Shown here piece after piece: positions 34,861-44,102 of a stretch of 64,000 nt of DNA. The notes beneath the pieces were generated by a model that saw only the letters and a program-made list of their open reading frames with translations, did not search any database and was not told where the DNA came from. The stretch is taken from contig DONT01000001.1 in assembly GCA_003513765.1 (NCBI GenBank), positions 418,546 to 482,545 of the forward strand, written 5' to 3'. Each line of letters opens with the position of its first letter. Position 1 is the first letter of the stretch. A program made the position numbers and the translations under genes. The stretch is from Jeotgalicoccus sp. GTDB lineage: Bacteria; Bacillota; Bacilli; Staphylococcales; Salinicoccaceae.

Positions 34861-35478
34861 CTATTCATCTTCATTATTCTGTTCTACCAGTTTCTCAACA
34901 TCCGATACCACTTCAGCCTGCGGGAATTTATTGTCCCCTGAATCCACACCGGCGTAATCTCTTATAATTGTACCGTTGGCATCGATTAAGTAAAATGCAG
35001 TCCCGTGGGTTACCTGGTTACTGCCTTTTGGCGGCGGTGCAACGATTGTTTTAAAGTTGTCTTCCGCAAATCCTCTTATGAATCCGTAATCGTATCCCGT
35101 TAAGAATTGCCAATCCGTATTTTCCGGTATATCATACCAGCTTGCATATTCTGTGAGTACTGCAGGTGTATCGACCTCAGGATCAACCGAGAAACTCATA
35201 ATACCGTAGTCCTCAATACCTTTGTCTTCCAGTTCCTGCGCTACTGCAGTCATGTTTTGACTCATCGGCGGGCATACAGTCGCACAGTTCGTAAAGATAA
35301 AGCTTAAGAGCCATACTTTACCGTCCATATCTTCTCTCGTGAACGTTTCATCATCTTGATTCGTCACTTCGAAGTCCTGTATTTCATCACCGTACCGGCT
35401 CATCGTCTCTACTGCGCCTGCACTGCACGCTGATAAAAACATGAGTGATGCCAAAACCGCGATTAACCACTTTTTCAA
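34861..35478 (-). CDS. Sco1/SenC-family copper chaperone lipoprotein
   Basis: A 205-residue lipoprotein (lipobox FLSAC) of the Sco family, thioredoxin-fold proteins that deliver copper to the CuA site of cytochrome c oxidase. The CxxxC motif is FTNCATVCPP and the copper-ligand histidine is in VTHGTAFYLID. It is a single gene; no oxidase genes are in the window. ATG 35478 has AGGAGGG upstream. Confidence 0.93.
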   Translation of the reverse strand: MKKWLIAVLASLMFLSACSAGAVETMSRYGDEIQDFEVTNQDDETFTREDMDGKVWLLSFIFTNCATVCPPMSQNMTAVAQELEDKGIEDYGIMSFSVDPEVDTPAVLTEYASWYDIPENTDWQFLTGYDYGFIRGFAEDNFKTIVAPPPKGSNQVTHGTAFYLIDANGTIIRDYAGVDSGDNKFPQAEVVSDVEKLVEQNNEDE

Positions 35479-35574
35479 GTGTGTCCCCTCCTACCATTCA
35501 TCTTACTTCTTATGTTAACAAAATTTAAAATTACTGCGCATGTAAATTATGCACTTTTTATGACTAATCATTGT

Positions 35575-38500
35575 CTACAGTGTCACAATCTCTGTCGTGC
35601 TCCGTTCGTTATCAGGTTTCACATATAAAATATGTTCCATACGTTCTTTTAATTCTTCCACATGTGAAATAATACCAATTGTTTTCCCTGTAGTCTGCAA
35701 GTCTATTAAGGTGGATATTGCAACTTCCAGCGTCTCGTGATCAAGTGTTCCGAAGCCTTCATCAATCAGCATCGTATCAAGCGTAATACCACCTGACTCC
35801 TGCTGCAGCGCTTCGTTTAGGGCGAGTGCTAATACGAGTGATGCCTGGAATGTTTCTCCCCCTGATAATGAATTAATATTACGTGCCTGGTTATTGTAGT
35901 AATCGAACACTTCAATATCAAGTCCGCTGTAGCGGTTCACTTTTTTCATGCTGCGCTGCAGCTTGTAACGGTGATTTGTCATAGCAGTCAGTCTTACATT
36001 GGCAAGATTCAGTATACGCTCCAGGAAGTATGTCAGTACGTATCTCTCTAAAGATACTTTCTGGCCTTTCTTCCCCTGCACCGCTTCAACCAGTTCGTTC
36101 AACTGACTGAATTCCTCGTAGGATGCATTGAATGTATCGATTAATTCCGCAAGATACTCCCTGGAAGAAATGTTCTGATTCTTTCTTTCATTCACAGCTG
36201 CATAATATTCCCGTGCAGACTCTAAGGCAGTCTCAGCCTCGGTCACTGCACTCACATCTTCATCAGTATCGAGTTTCTCAGTCGATTCGAGATTTTTCTT
36301 CAGCTCATCAAGATGATTTTTAAGAGATAAATTCTCGTCATCAAATGATTTCACTTTTTCTTTTTTATCTGGAATCGACTCGTCGCTAATAATTTGATAA
36401 AGCACGTCTCGATCCGAATAATTATGAGCCTTTATAAACGTGCTGATCTTATCGTTAAACTGCGTCAGGGAAGCTGTTGTTTTTTCGCGATTCGCTTCAA
36501 GTGATTTAACTTTCGCTTTTGACAGTTCCTGCTGATTCATTAAGCTGTTCACATCTTCTTTCAGCTGATTTAAGCTGTCCTGGAATTCTTTAATGAATTT
36601 ATGCTCATTATTCATATGAACTTTAAAGTCATTATAGTCAGTGAAACTTGTTACTTCTTTAAAGTTATGCTGTTTCTCTGACAGCTGATCTGCAGTATTT
36701 TTCATTTCCTGATTTTTCAGCTGCAGTGTATGAATGTTTTCATTCTGTCTGGATAGTTCATTGTTCAGCTGTTCTTTTTGTTCAAGTTCACTGTTAATCT
36801 CAGCAAGTTTTTTGGCCGCTGTATCTTTCTGTACCTTCAGCGTTTCGAGTTCTGTTTCCAGCTCTGAAGGATTTTTGTATTCTTTACCTTTCAGCAGTTC
36901 ATCGATAACATCAATGCGCACTACGTGTTTCTGGTTAGCTCCTTCAAGCTCTGACAGCTGCTCCTGCAAGGTATTCAGCTGAAGTCTGTCTTCTTCAGTA
37001 AATCCGCCTGACTCCGGAAGTTCGAGGATAGTCTGTTCACAGACTGGACATGCTGCACCCAGTTCTAAATGATTAATCAGATGATTGAGCGTCTGTACTG
37101 TTTCTTCATCATAATCAGCAAGGTTGCTGTTAAACAGTTTTATTTCATCTCTCAGTTCAGTGAGCTTTTCATTGTTCGATTCAATGCTATTTTTAATTTC
37201 ACTGCGTTCATCAAGCAGGCTCTGATCAGCGTGAGCCGCTTCTACTTCAGCCTCAAGCTTGCTGCACTTATCGCGTAATTCAATATGAAGTTCCTGCAGT
37301 TCTGATGCCGCGCCGCGTGTTGCTGACAGTTTTTCAAGCTGAGCTTTTGTTTCTTTAACAGAATCCGTTAATGTTTTAGTTTCTTTTTCTTTCTGTTCGA
37401 GTTCTGCAGACAGAGCCGCGAAATCATTATTCAGAGTTTCATAAGATGCTGCCAGGAACGATTCTCTGCTGTAGTACTGCTGCTGTCTTTTGTTCATATC
37501 CGGAATGTTTTCTTCAGTTTCTTCAAGCTGTGTCTTACTGTTTTTAAGCTGCTCTGACAGATCAGACTGCTGTGCTTTTTCTTTAGTCAGAGTTTCCTTA
37601 ATCTCGTCTAATGACGCAGCCAGTTCTTTACGGCGCATCAGCTCGTATTTAATTGACGAAACTGATTCAAAGTCGCTGATTTCTTTACGCCATCGGTCCA
37701 TTGATTCAGTCTGGCTCTTTAGAGCATCAATTGATTCAGTTAACTGATTAAGCTTATTAATTTGTTCATTATGCTGTTCTTTTTTCTGTAGTGTCTGTTT
37801 TTTGTTGTTAAGTTCAGTTTTCAGTTTTTTACCGTCTGCAGTCAGCTTCTCAAGTTTTTTCTCATAACTGAAAATCACACCATCGGCGTATTCCAGCACA
37901 ATATTGTAATTTGGAAATTCCTGCTGCTCCGTAATATCAATATCTTCAGTATGAATATGTTTGACCCGCTCATTAATTCTCATATCCAGTTTAGCCGCTT
38001 CAGCCGACTGTTCTTTCAGCTTCTCTTTTAAATTGAGTTCAAAGTTTAAAAAACGTCCGGTCTGGAATAACGTGCGGAGGATTTCCTGTTTATCTGTACT
38101 CGATGACACGAGCAGCTCTTTAAACTCGCCCTGCGGCAGTATTAATATTTTTCTGAACTGCGCACGGTTCAGCATAACCACTTCTTCCACCACGTCTCTG
38201 ACTTCATTCAGTTTGCCCGCGAGAATATTTCCTTCTCCGTCATAAAGCACGGCTTTTGGCGGAGTCGCACTTTTATTGCCGGGCTTATGATATTTTAAAG
38301 TACGCTCCACTGTATATTCTTTACCGCGCACTTCAAAAGTAAGTTTAACCTGAGCCTGCTTATCTACAGGTGCAAACTGACTGCGGAGAGATTCCTCATC
38401 ACGTCCCGTCGTCGATGCACTGCCATACAGTGCATAAACAATCGCATCAAAAATCATCGTCTTGCCTGAACCCGTACGTCCGCTAATTAAAAACAATTTA

Positions 38501-38577
38501 TTATTAAGACTTTCGAAATTAATTTCCTCAGCTTCGAATGGTCCGAAATATTCTACTTTTAAGTTAATCAGTTTCAT
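35575..38577 (-). CDS. sbcC: Exonuclease subunit SbcC
   Basis: A 1000-residue SMC-like ATPase that with SbcD cleaves hairpin and protein-blocked DNA ends. The N-terminal Walker A is SGRTGSGKTMIFDAI near residues 32-46. Two long coiled coils flank the zinc hook CPVC. The C-terminal half has LSGGETFQASLVLALALNEAL and the Walker B region MLIDEGFGTLD. Start ATG 38577 (MKLINLKVEYFGPF) lies inside the last codons of sbcD, a 14-base overlap that suggests coupled translation. Confidence 0.96.
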   Translation of the reverse strand: MKLINLKVEYFGPFEAEEINFESLNNKLFLISGRTGSGKTMIFDAIVYALYGSASTTGRDEESLRSQFAPVDKQAQVKLTFEVRGKEYTVERTLKYHKPGNKSATPPKAVLYDGEGNILAGKLNEVRDVVEEVVMLNRAQFRKILILPQGEFKELLVSSSTDKQEILRTLFQTGRFLNFELNLKEKLKEQSAEAAKLDMRINERVKHIHTEDIDITEQQEFPNYNIVLEYADGVIFSYEKKLEKLTADGKKLKTELNNKKQTLQKKEQHNEQINKLNQLTESIDALKSQTESMDRWRKEISDFESVSSIKYELMRRKELAASLDEIKETLTKEKAQQSDLSEQLKNSKTQLEETEENIPDMNKRQQQYYSRESFLAASYETLNNDFAALSAELEQKEKETKTLTDSVKETKAQLEKLSATRGAASELQELHIELRDKCSKLEAEVEAAHADQSLLDERSEIKNSIESNNEKLTELRDEIKLFNSNLADYDEETVQTLNHLINHLELGAACPVCEQTILELPESGGFTEEDRLQLNTLQEQLSELEGANQKHVVRIDVIDELLKGKEYKNPSELETELETLKVQKDTAAKKLAEINSELEQKEQLNNELSRQNENIHTLQLKNQEMKNTADQLSEKQHNFKEVTSFTDYNDFKVHMNNEHKFIKEFQDSLNQLKEDVNSLMNQQELSKAKVKSLEANREKTTASLTQFNDKISTFIKAHNYSDRDVLYQIISDESIPDKKEKVKSFDDENLSLKNHLDELKKNLESTEKLDTDEDVSAVTEAETALESAREYYAAVNERKNQNISSREYLAELIDTFNASYEEFSQLNELVEAVQGKKGQKVSLERYVLTYFLERILNLANVRLTAMTNHRYKLQRSMKKVNRYSGLDIEVFDYYNNQARNINSLSGGETFQASLVLALALNEALQQESGGITLDTMLIDEGFGTLDHETLEVAISTLIDLQTTGKTIGIISHVEELKERMEHILYVKPDNERSTTEIVTL

Positions 38578-39679
38578 TATGTTCACCTGCAAAATATGAC
38601 TTAAACATCGTTTTATCGAAATCCGTTACATTTCTGTCGAGAGTCGTTTCTATAAATGACTGATAGATATCCACGTCACTTGTCGTCGTCATATCCACCG
38701 TCTGTAGCTCTGATGAACGATCTTCAATTAACGGTTTTAACTCCAGTGTATTCGGATAAATCATTTTAATTTTACTCATCGGCTCTGTTACATAACTCAT
38801 ATTTGATAATTCAAATTTAAAATATGCATCGTTATCTTTAAACGTGACCGTCTCGTTAACGACCGCTTCATAATCACCGGTAAATACGACGACATCGTGT
38901 TTAGGTTCCAGCGGAATGAAAGAGACCTTCTTCTTTTTAGTATCGATTATTCTGTAGCCCTTAGGCTGTTTATGTTCCGAGAATGAATATTTTAATAAAG
39001 ACCCGCTGTAAAATGATTTCTCGCTGTTTACTGCAAACGGATGATGCAGATGACCGAGCAGTGAGTAGTCAAAATTACTGAACGTATCCTCGCTCACCGC
39101 TTCACTCAGCCCCATCGACAGCGGTCTTTCTGAGTCACTTTCGATACTGTCTGATAAGTATAAATGTCCAACCAGTATGTTCGTCTTTTCTTTGTCCAGA
39201 CGGCCGTTAATTTTTTCAAGTATTTTATCGTAGGCATCCTGATGAGAAACGATTGTCTCGTCCTCAAAATAGTTCCGCGCCTCAAGTACTTCAATATGCG
39301 GCAGCAGATAAAAATCTGTATCACCGATGCTTACAGGAATATGTGCCTGATCGAGATTTGTATTTATATGAAAATCCGTTGCTTTAAACCATTCGCTGCC
39401 GTAATTCAAACGTTCACGGCTGTCGTGATTTCCGCTAATAACGAGGAGCGGTTTTTCTAATGTTATATTTATTTGATACAGCGTATCGTTCGCAAGCTTT
39501 AACGCACGCTGTGATGGATTAGCACGGTCAAAAATATCCCCGGCAACGACCACCAGATCAATATCATTTTCTTCAATTTCGGTCATTAATTGTTTCAATA
39601 TGTATGCCTGATCTTCGATTAAATCGAGACCGTTCATTTTGCGGCCGATATGCCAGTCGCCTGTATGTAAAATCCGCAT
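38564..39679 (-). CDS. sbcD: Exonuclease subunit SbcD
   Basis: A 371-residue Mre11-type nuclease. Metal-binding motifs are HTGDWHIGRKM at the N-terminus, VVAGDIFDRANPS, ISGNHDSRERL and LLGHLHHPF. Start ATG 39679; the in-frame start nine bases earlier is in the ribosome binding site AGAGGTGA. No LexA box was seen upstream, unlike some staphylococci in which sbcDC is damage-inducible. Confidence 0.96.
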   Translation of the reverse strand: MRILHTGDWHIGRKMNGLDLIEDQAYILKQLMTEIEENDIDLVVVAGDIFDRANPSQRALKLANDTLYQINITLEKPLLVISGNHDSRERLNYGSEWFKATDFHINTNLDQAHIPVSIGDTDFYLLPHIEVLEARNYFEDETIVSHQDAYDKILEKINGRLDKEKTNILVGHLYLSDSIESDSERPLSMGLSEAVSEDTFSNFDYSLLGHLHHPFAVNSEKSFYSGSLLKYSFSEHKQPKGYRIIDTKKKKVSFIPLEPKHDVVVFTGDYEAVVNETVTFKDNDAYFKFELSNMSYVTEPMSKIKMIYPNTLELKPLIEDRSSELQTVDMTTTSDVDIYQSFIETTLDRNVTDFDKTMFKSYFAGEHNETD

Positions 39680-39732
39680 TATAGTCACCTCTTAAAGTCA
39701 TTATATTGATTTTATCATACTTCCTGAATGAC

Positions 39733-39769
39733 AAAAGACTCTCGCCGGTAAAACCGGTGAGAGTCTTTA
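39733..39769 (-). terminator. Terminator between yvrJ and sbcD
   Basis: AAAGACTCTC-GCCGG and CCGGTGAGAGTCTTT form a long stem across TAAAA, with T residues after it on both strands. Confidence 0.9.
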
Positions 39770-39771
39770 TA

Positions 39772-39891
39772 TTATTTGAGCTGCTGGATTGTAATGATTA
39801 AATCGTCTAATTTAGTTTCCATGCGGTACAGCAGGAAAAACGTAATTACAGCCGGAAATCCAACGTCGCTCACAAACGGTATCCAGTCCAT
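39772..39891 (-). CDS. yvrJ: YvrJ-family small protein
   Basis: A 39-residue protein, MDWIPFVSDVGFPAVITFFL then LYRMETKLDDLIITIQQLK. One membrane helix followed by a charged helix is the YvrJ pattern. The start is ATG 39891; the longer open frame upstream is only the opposite reading of DUF2922. It begins one base after the DUF2922 stop. Function is unknown. Confidence 0.85.
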   Translation of the reverse strand: MDWIPFVSDVGFPAVITFFLLYRMETKLDDLIITIQQLK

Positions 39892-39892
39892 A

Positions 39893-40105
39893 TTATTTAA
39901 GTACTGTCGTTGCTGTGTTGACGATTTTCGCTGAATACAGGGAAACCGGAATCCCCTGTACCGGGCGCAGAATGTCTTCTGCAATTATACGCGCTGCCTC
40001 AGCCTCAACTTCTGCAGGCGTAAGACCTGCTTTCGGGTTATTAACAGTCAGATTAAATCTTTTATCCACATTCGTAGTGAATACCATTACTAATTTTTCA
40101 TCCAT
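39893..40105 (-). CDS. DUF2922 protein
   Basis: A 70-residue protein of the DUF2922 pattern: MDEKLVMVFTTNVDKRFNLTV, then NPKAGLTPAEVEAEAARIIAEDIL. No membrane segment or catalytic motif is visible. It is the middle gene of a DUF1659-DUF2922-YvrJ trio that recurs in Bacillales. ATG 40105 has AGAGGAGG upstream. Confidence 0.85.
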   Translation of the reverse strand: MDEKLVMVFTTNVDKRFNLTVNNPKAGLTPAEVEAEAARIIAEDILRPVQGIPVSLYSAKIVNTATTVLK

Positions 40106-40142
40106 TGGTGTTCCTCCTCTCTATAAATGATGTTCAGATTAA

Positions 40143-40343
40143 TTAATCGACGATATGCGTCACTACCTTTTCAACCAGTGAATACTGCTCTCCTGTCAAA
40201 TTCTCGTAAATAGCTGCCAGAGCATTAACACCCGCATCTGTGGCTTCACTGGACAGACTGTGAATCGAGCGTGATTTCGTTACCTCTTTACCTTCTTCGT
40301 CGACAGCGTAGAAGTAAAACTTTGCACTCAGTTTTTTTATCAT
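40143..40343 (-). CDS. DUF1659 protein
   Basis: A 66-residue protein starting MIKKLSAKFYFYAVDEEGKE; the start at ATG 40343 has GAGGTGGG upstream. The central part KSRSIHSLSSEATDAGVNALAA matches the DUF1659 pattern. First gene of the trio; role unknown. Confidence 0.82.
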   Translation of the reverse strand: MIKKLSAKFYFYAVDEEGKEVTKSRSIHSLSSEATDAGVNALAAIYENLTGEQYSLVEKVVTHIVD

Positions 40344-40441
40344 TTTCCCACCTCCTCTCACACTATATATCGTCACAAATTATTAAATGGACAAACAAAG
40401 TTCAAGATATGTATAATATGAGTTAAGTAGAGGTGATTACA

Positions 40442-40939
40442 GTGTCATTTGATATATTTATGATTTTAATTGCGATATGGACATTCATTATGCTCGGGGC
40501 GATGACGATTGGCGGCTTCTTCATGTTCAGAAAGTTCTTGCGCCGCATGCCTAAAGGAGACGGCTATTCAGAACTCGACTGGCAGGATTACTACATAGAA
40601 AAAGCCCTGCCTTTATGGAATAAGGACGCGCGCTCGCTGCTGAACGAACTGGTCAGTCCGGTTCCGGAACTGTTCAGAGATGTTGCAAAAGAAAGAATTG
40701 CCGGCAGAATTTCGAAAATAGCGCTGGATGAAGGCGTTAAAACGATTGAACTCGATCAGATAATGAAAGGCTACATTATCGCTACACCGAAGAAAGACCA
40801 TAAGTTTATGAAGAAAAAATTAAAGCAGCTTGGGATAGATTACACACCATACACAGAACTGTTTGAACTTGCAGATGACGAAAAACAAAAATTCTCCATC
40901 TTTGAACAGACAGAGAAAGTAAGCGGCAGACCATCGTAG
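40442..40939 (+). CDS. DUF2621 membrane-anchored protein (YneK-like)
   Basis: A 165-residue protein with one N-terminal membrane helix (about 5-27) and a cytoplasmic domain (MPKGDGYSELDWQDYYIEK, then LPLWNKDARSLLNELV). The start is GTG 40442 with AGAGGTGA five bases upstream. In Bacillus this gene (yneK) lies beside ccdC and ccdA, as here, although here it converges on them. Function unknown. Confidence 0.82.
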   Translation: MSFDIFMILIAIWTFIMLGAMTIGGFFMFRKFLRRMPKGDGYSELDWQDYYIEKALPLWNKDARSLLNELVSPVPELFRDVAKERIAGRISKIALDEGVKTIELDQIMKGYIIATPKKDHKFMKKKLKQLGIDYTPYTELFELADDEKQKFSIFEQTEKVSGRPS

Positions 40940-40958
40940 AATGGTTTGCTGTTTTTTT
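40922..40958 (+). terminator. Terminator after the DUF2621 gene
   Basis: GGCAGACCAT and ATGGTTTGCT pair (one G-U) and are followed by seven T; the stem overlaps the stop codon. Confidence 0.8.
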
Positions 40959-40978
40959 GTTGGAGTATCAGTGATGGA

Positions 40979-41005
40979 TTAACAACAGGGAAACGCCGTT
41001 GTTAA
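40979..41005. repeat. Inverted repeat between DUF2621 and ccdC genes
   Basis: TTAACAAC and GTTGTTAA, 11 bases apart. No T run follows, so it is not a standard terminator. Confidence 0.5.
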
Positions 41006-41026
41006 CCGGCACGAACATTTTCATAA

Positions 41027-41074
41027 AATCAAAAAACAGCAGACCGTCAGGCGACGATTTGCTGTTTTTTAAAG
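41027..41074 (-). terminator. Terminator at the end of ccdC, possibly bidirectional
   Basis: AAAAAACAGCA and TGCTGTTTTTT pair around a loop that contains the ccdC stop codon; both strands end in T runs. Confidence 0.75.
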
Positions 41075-41544
41075 TCATTATGTTTGATAAGCATCGATAT
41101 GCGCCAAATTCCAATCATAACGAACGCGAGCAGGAAAAACATTCCGCCGATTTCGCCTGGTGTTGTATTCAGTGAGAATATATACTTCAATGCAATTCTC
41201 GCTAGCAGCAGACCCATTAAAATTACAGGGAATGCTTTTGTTTGTCTGACATACAGTTCGGAATTTTTAACTTCGTATTTCGTCGTAATAATCAGTACTG
41301 CCGAGAATACTGCGCCGATAGCTATCGTTTCAGCGATGTGTACCCATGACAGTCTGAAGTATGGGAATATATACATCAATGCTCCCGTTGACATCATTAC
41401 TGGCGGTATTATAATTTTCTTTAATGTCAGCGGCGTTTTACTTGCATGCTTGCGGACAAAAATAACGATAACCCCCATTATAACCGCACCGATTGATGCG
41501 ATTAAAAACAGGAGCTCTTCTATCGATTCCAGAAATTCTATCAT
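41047..41544 (-). CDS. ccdC: CcdC/YneJ-family membrane protein (DUF1453)
   Basis: A 165-residue protein with about five membrane helices. It matches CcdC (YneJ), found beside ccdA in Bacillus. The loop FVRKHASKTPLTLKKIIIPPVMMSTGALMY fits the family. The role in thiol or cytochrome c chemistry is unproven. It starts one base after the ccdA stop. Confidence 0.85.
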   Translation of the reverse strand: MIEFLESIEELLFLIASIGAVIMGVIVIFVRKHASKTPLTLKKIIIPPVMMSTGALMYIFPYFRLSWVHIAETIAIGAVFSAVLIITTKYEVKNSELYVRQTKAFPVILMGLLLARIALKYIFSLNTTPGEIGGMFFLLAFVMIGIWRISMLIKHNDFKKQQIVA

Positions 41545-41545
41545 C

Positions 41546-42250
41546 TTAAAATCCTTGGAAGTCCCCGAAGAACGGCTGCAGCCATATAATAATCTGCGTT
41601 AAACCGTCAAAGTATAATAATATTCCCATCAATATCATGATTACTCCGCCAGCTTTCATAATAATGTTTGAATATTTCAGCATCCAGCGTGTCTTCGATA
41701 CGAAGAAACTTAAGACGAAGAAAGGAACACCAAATCCGATACAGTATACAACCATAAGCATTAAGGCGTTGCTCGGTTCTGACGCACTCATTGCAAATAT
41801 CGCACCGATAATCGGTCCGTTACATGGTGTCCATCCTGCTGCGAACGCCATACCAATTAAGATTGAACCGAAAAAGCCTGATGGTCTGTTCTTAAATTCC
41901 ACTTTATGGTTTTTCATCAGAAAATCAAATTTAAGGACACCTGTAATAATAAGTCCAAAAACAACGATTAAGATCGCACCAATTTGACGGATCAAGTTAC
42001 TGTGTTCGATAAGGAAGCCGCCAAAGAATGACGTTCCAAAACCTAAAGCGATGTAAATTAAGCTAAATCCTATTAAGAAAAACAATGTATGTAAAATGGC
42101 ACGCCCATTAAAATTCTGTTTTTCAACCTCGTTGTAGCTCATCCCGGTAATATACGACACGAAAGCAGGGAAAACCGGAAGTACACAAGGGGACACAAAA
42201 CTCAGCACACCTGCACCGAAGGCAAGGAGAAATGTTACTTCTGATCCCAT
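41546..42250 (-). CDS. ccdA: Cytochrome c biogenesis protein CcdA (thiol-disulfide transmembrane carrier)
   Basis: A 234-residue membrane protein with six helices that passes reducing equivalents outward. The two active cysteines are in FVSPCVLPVFPAF and AAGWTPCNGPIIGAI. Start ATG 42250 has GGGGGT upstream; an ATG 15 bases earlier lies before that site. The Sco gene at 34.9 kb also serves thiol/oxidase assembly but is not linked. Confidence 0.94.
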   Translation of the reverse strand: MGSEVTFLLAFGAGVLSFVSPCVLPVFPAFVSYITGMSYNEVEKQNFNGRAILHTLFFLIGFSLIYIALGFGTSFFGGFLIEHSNLIRQIGAILIVVFGLIITGVLKFDFLMKNHKVEFKNRPSGFFGSILIGMAFAAGWTPCNGPIIGAIFAMSASEPSNALMLMVVYCIGFGVPFFVLSFFVSKTRWMLKYSNIIMKAGGVIMILMGILLYFDGLTQIIIWLQPFFGDFQGF

Positions 42251-42329
42251 TAAAAATACCCCCATTCAGATTCAGTATACCAAATCTGACGGGGGCAATG
42301 AATATCTTAAGCTGATTAAATATGACAAA

Positions 42330-44102
42330 TTATTGTTTACTGTTTTGCAAACGGTACATTTTATAGTAAATTCCCTTTAATTGTACCAATTCATCATGCG
42401 TTCCGCGTTCAACGATTTCACCTTTATTCAAAACGAGAATTTCATCGGCATCCTGAATTGTCGACAATCTGTGTGCAATTGCAAGCGTTGTTCTGCCGCT
42501 TCTCATCTTCATCAGCGAGGCCTGAATTTTCTCTTCTGTCGATGAATCAATATTTGCTGTTGCTTCATCTAATATTAAAATTTTAGGATTCGTTGCCATC
42601 GTACGGGCAAATGCCAAAAGCTGACGTTCCCCGCTCGAGAAGTCTGCACCTTTTTCAACAACTTTCTGTTCGTACCGGTCCTTCAGTTTATTAATAAAAC
42701 TGTCTGCACCGACAAACTCTGCTGCCGACCTTGCCATCTCGAACGTCATCGTGCTGTGATACAATTTAATGTTTGACACTAAAGTACCGTAGAAGATAAA
42801 TGGATCCTGCAGTACGAGCCCGATATTATTTTTCATTTCTTCTTTTGGCAGTTCTTTAATAGAATGTCCGTCAATTAAAATTTCGCCGTGTTCATATTCA
42901 TAAAACCTCATCATCAGGTTAATGATTGAGCTCTTGCCGGAACCAGTATGCCCAACCAGTGCCGTTGTAGTTCCCGGCGGTACTTTAAAACTGATATTTT
43001 TCAGCACATCGACATCACCATCATAACTGAATGTAACATTTTTAAACTCTACCTGACCATCCGTAATTTTATACTCTTTATTGCTAATCTGTGCCGGTTC
43101 GTGCCTGTCGTCATCCAGCAGTGTAAAGACTCTGCTCGCTGCAACGAGTGCCTGCTGGAATATATTCAGGTTCTGACTGACCTGGTTAATCGGTTCAAAG
43201 AACCGCTCCATATATTGAATGAACGCGAAAATAACACCTGCTGTCACGCTCGTTTCAAAACTCAGAAAACCGAAGTAACTTAAAATAACTACAATCGATA
43301 AAATATAAATCATATCTATCGCCGGTCTTAAGAGCAGCCCGTCCAGTTTTATTGTGCGTAAATTATACTGATAATGTTCTTCGTTAATTACTTCAAATTC
43401 ACGCTGCAGACGTTTTTCCTGATTAAAGACTTGAATAATCCTCATGCCTTCGATTGATTCCGAAAGTTTTGCGTTCATGTCGCTTAACAGACCGCGGGCA
43501 TGTGAGAAATAACGTGCGGAATATTTCCGGTAAACAAGCAGTATAAAGACAATAACCGGCATAAAAATCAGCGCAATAAATGCCAGTTTCACATCCAGAA
43601 TGAACATCATCACAAAGCTTGATATCACCATAAATATAGCCATCAAGAATGTGCCGAGGACAGATGTGAACATATCGACAATGGCCTGTGTATCATTTGT
43701 CAGTCGGGATACTACACTGCCTGACGGAACTTTATCGAAGTAAGTCATACCGAGCTTGCCGATTTTTTGGAATGCATCGATACGGAGCTGCTGAATCACT
43801 TTAAAAGCGAGCAGCTGCAGTAAATATATTTGCCAGTACGTTGTCAGCACCGCAACAACGTTTACTGTTATAAATGCGATAATCAGCCACATAATATCTT
43901 CTTCCGGGAAGATCGACGGTGTTAAGTAATCATCGATAAAAATCATCACAAGATACGGTGTCATCACACCCATCACCGTCGAGATTATCAGCATAGTAAA
44001 CGCAAGTATCAGGACACCTTTAAACGGCAGCGTATATTTTAACAGCCGTCCAAGTACGCGGAACTGATCTTTTAACGTTAAATTAATTACATCCGTCGTC
44101 AT
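42330..44102 (-). CDS. yheH: ABC exporter, YheH-type subunit
   Basis: A 590-residue half transporter: about six membrane helices (residues 1-320), then an ATPase with Walker A GHTGSGKSSI, signature FSSGERQLLAFARTMA and Walker B ILILDEATANID. The Glu after Walker B is present, so this half can hydrolyse ATP. Start ATG 44102 has GGGTGGAGC upstream and overlaps the upstream subunit by 20 bases. With its partner it forms a heterodimeric multidrug-type exporter (YheI/YheH, BmrCD). Confidence 0.9.
   Translation of the reverse strand: MTTDVINLTLKDQFRVLGRLLKYTLPFKGVLILAFTMLIISTVMGVMTPYLVMIFIDDYLTPSIFPEEDIMWLIIAFITVNVVAVLTTYWQIYLLQLLAFKVIQQLRIDAFQKIGKLGMTYFDKVPSGSVVSRLTNDTQAIVDMFTSVLGTFLMAIFMVISSFVMMFILDVKLAFIALIFMPVIVFILLVYRKYSARYFSHARGLLSDMNAKLSESIEGMRIIQVFNQEKRLQREFEVINEEHYQYNLRTIKLDGLLLRPAIDMIYILSIVVILSYFGFLSFETSVTAGVIFAFIQYMERFFEPINQVSQNLNIFQQALVAASRVFTLLDDDRHEPAQISNKEYKITDGQVEFKNVTFSYDGDVDVLKNISFKVPPGTTTALVGHTGSGKSSIINLMMRFYEYEHGEILIDGHSIKELPKEEMKNNIGLVLQDPFIFYGTLVSNIKLYHSTMTFEMARSAAEFVGADSFINKLKDRYEQKVVEKGADFSSGERQLLAFARTMATNPKILILDEATANIDSSTEEKIQASLMKMRSGRTTLAIAHRLSTIQDADEILVLNKGEIVERGTHDELVQLKGIYYKMYRLQNSKQ

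Noticed and set aside
39679..39730. LexA box before sbcDC
   Set aside because: I looked for GAAC-N4-GTTC here and before ruvAB and found none; only the lexA/sosA-like region has it.
39772..39984. 70-codon version of the yvrJ frame
   Set aside because: The first 31 codons overlap DUF2922 in another frame and lack a ribosome binding site; YvrJ proteins start at the MDW position.
40959..41026. Possible further 41-bp repeat or small RNA between DUF2621 and ccdC genes
   Set aside because: Only a simple inverted repeat and two terminators are present; no promoter of good quality was seen.
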